Shown: in pieces, positions 45,135-45,368 of the stretch
How positions within the stretch are numbered: position 1 is the first letter of the stretch
Layout: every line of letters starts with the position of its first letter
NCBI GenBank assembly: GCA_027451885.1
Contig: DAIDHX010000006.1
Location: forward strand, 1-45,368
Length of the DNA: 45,368 bases
Direction of reading: 5' to 3'
DNA from: Planctomycetales bacterium
Lineage (GTDB): Bacteria; Planctomycetota; Planctomycetia; Isosphaerales; Isosphaeraceae
Notes under the pieces: model-generated
The model's database searches: none
What the model was told of the DNA's origin: nothing
Seen by the model: the letters and a program-made list of their open reading frames with translations, nothing else
Made by a program: the position numbers and the translations under genes

Positions 45135-45368
45135 CTAGGGCCTGTTATGGCGCCTGGCTGCGAACAACCCAGACGTCCAGCCCAGGTCCCCGCTCTCGAG
45201 TGCAGTGTCGATCGCACTGGTCGACCCCGAGCCGCTCGTGAAGCCTGGCACGACTCCCAACGCGCTTGTGGGCTGGTTCCGCGTGGGGGGGGTGAGGAGC
45301 AAGCCGCCAATCGCGCCAATGTCAGCGTTGGGCGGCACCGGAATCGAGCCGCCGGGCGGGGGGGGTGG
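45135..45368 (-). CDS. 3' end of a Pro/Gly/Ser-rich protein, cut by the window edge
   Basis: An open frame enters from the right edge on the minus strand and stops at 45135, giving at least 77 C-terminal residues. They begin with a proline run (PPPPPGGS) and continue with low-complexity sequence (for example IGAIGGLLLTPP, GSGSTSAIDTALESG). No domain is recognised. The composition fits the tail of a secreted or cell-wall protein, but it could also be a chance open frame. No gene is seen in the 248 bp between it and the DUF4432 gene. Confidence 0.4.
   Translation of the reverse strand, partial: PPPPPGGSIPVPPNADIGAIGGLLLTPPTRNQPTSALGVVPGFTSGSGSTSAIDTALESGDLGWTSGLFAARRHNRP

Overview
The window looks like chromosome from a GC-rich planctomycete, probably an Isosphaeraceae-type lineage. 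This is an inference from gene content: three proteins with PEP-CTERM sorting tails, an ECF sigma factor translationally coupled to a very large Ser/Thr kinase, a planctomycete-style IS200-like transposase, a membrane sulfatase-family protein, hydroxysqualene dehydroxylase (hpnE), and many leaderless or GTG-overlap gene junctions. No rRNA, tRNA, CRISPR array or prophage was seen.

Layout. 1-3,050: the left edge carries the start of an IS200/REP-associated-type transposase gene, then about 1.7 kb of imperfect long repeats, then a frameshifted alpha/beta-hydrolase relic. 3,398-7,119: sdhC-sdhD-sdhA-sdhB (succinate dehydrogenase), followed by a PBP4-type D-Ala-D-Ala carboxypeptidase (dacB). 8,875-15,738 (minus strand): a membrane sulfatase-family protein with a small membrane protein just upstream, a small hypothetical, and a large mechanosensitive channel of MscK type divided between two adjacent genes. 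16,319-20,143: a CobB/CbiA-like protein that has lost its catalytic residues, directly followed by cydA-cydB (cytochrome bd oxidase). 20,175-26,572 (minus): a HEAT/TPR protein, birA, nadC, a substrate-binding-like lipoprotein and uvrB, the last four tightly packed. 26,968-30,273: an island of three PEP-CTERM surface proteins, one with a probable Cys-Gln thioester domain. 30,710-33,901: a CoA-binding protein, ribBA and hpnE. 33,975-36,627 (minus): a GT-C-type membrane glycosyltransferase and a sigma-70 family factor. 37,483-41,366: ECF sigma factor and Ser/Thr kinase. 41,537-44,886: a Zn/Cd-type P1B ATPase and a DUF4432 (aldose epimerase-like) protein. The right edge cuts a Pro/Gly/Ser-rich gene.

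Functionally the window combines respiration (SDH feeding quinone, cytochrome bd consuming quinol), envelope work (PBP4, MscK-type channel, sulfatase-family protein, PEP-CTERM proteins, glycosyltransferase), cofactor synthesis (NAD, biotinylation, riboflavin), hopanoid/squalene synthesis, DNA repair and signalling. The items most worth a second look are the catalytically stripped CobB-like protein in front of cydAB, the thioester-like PEP-CTERM protein, the 620-bp-period repeat block beside the transposase, and the divided MscK-type channel.
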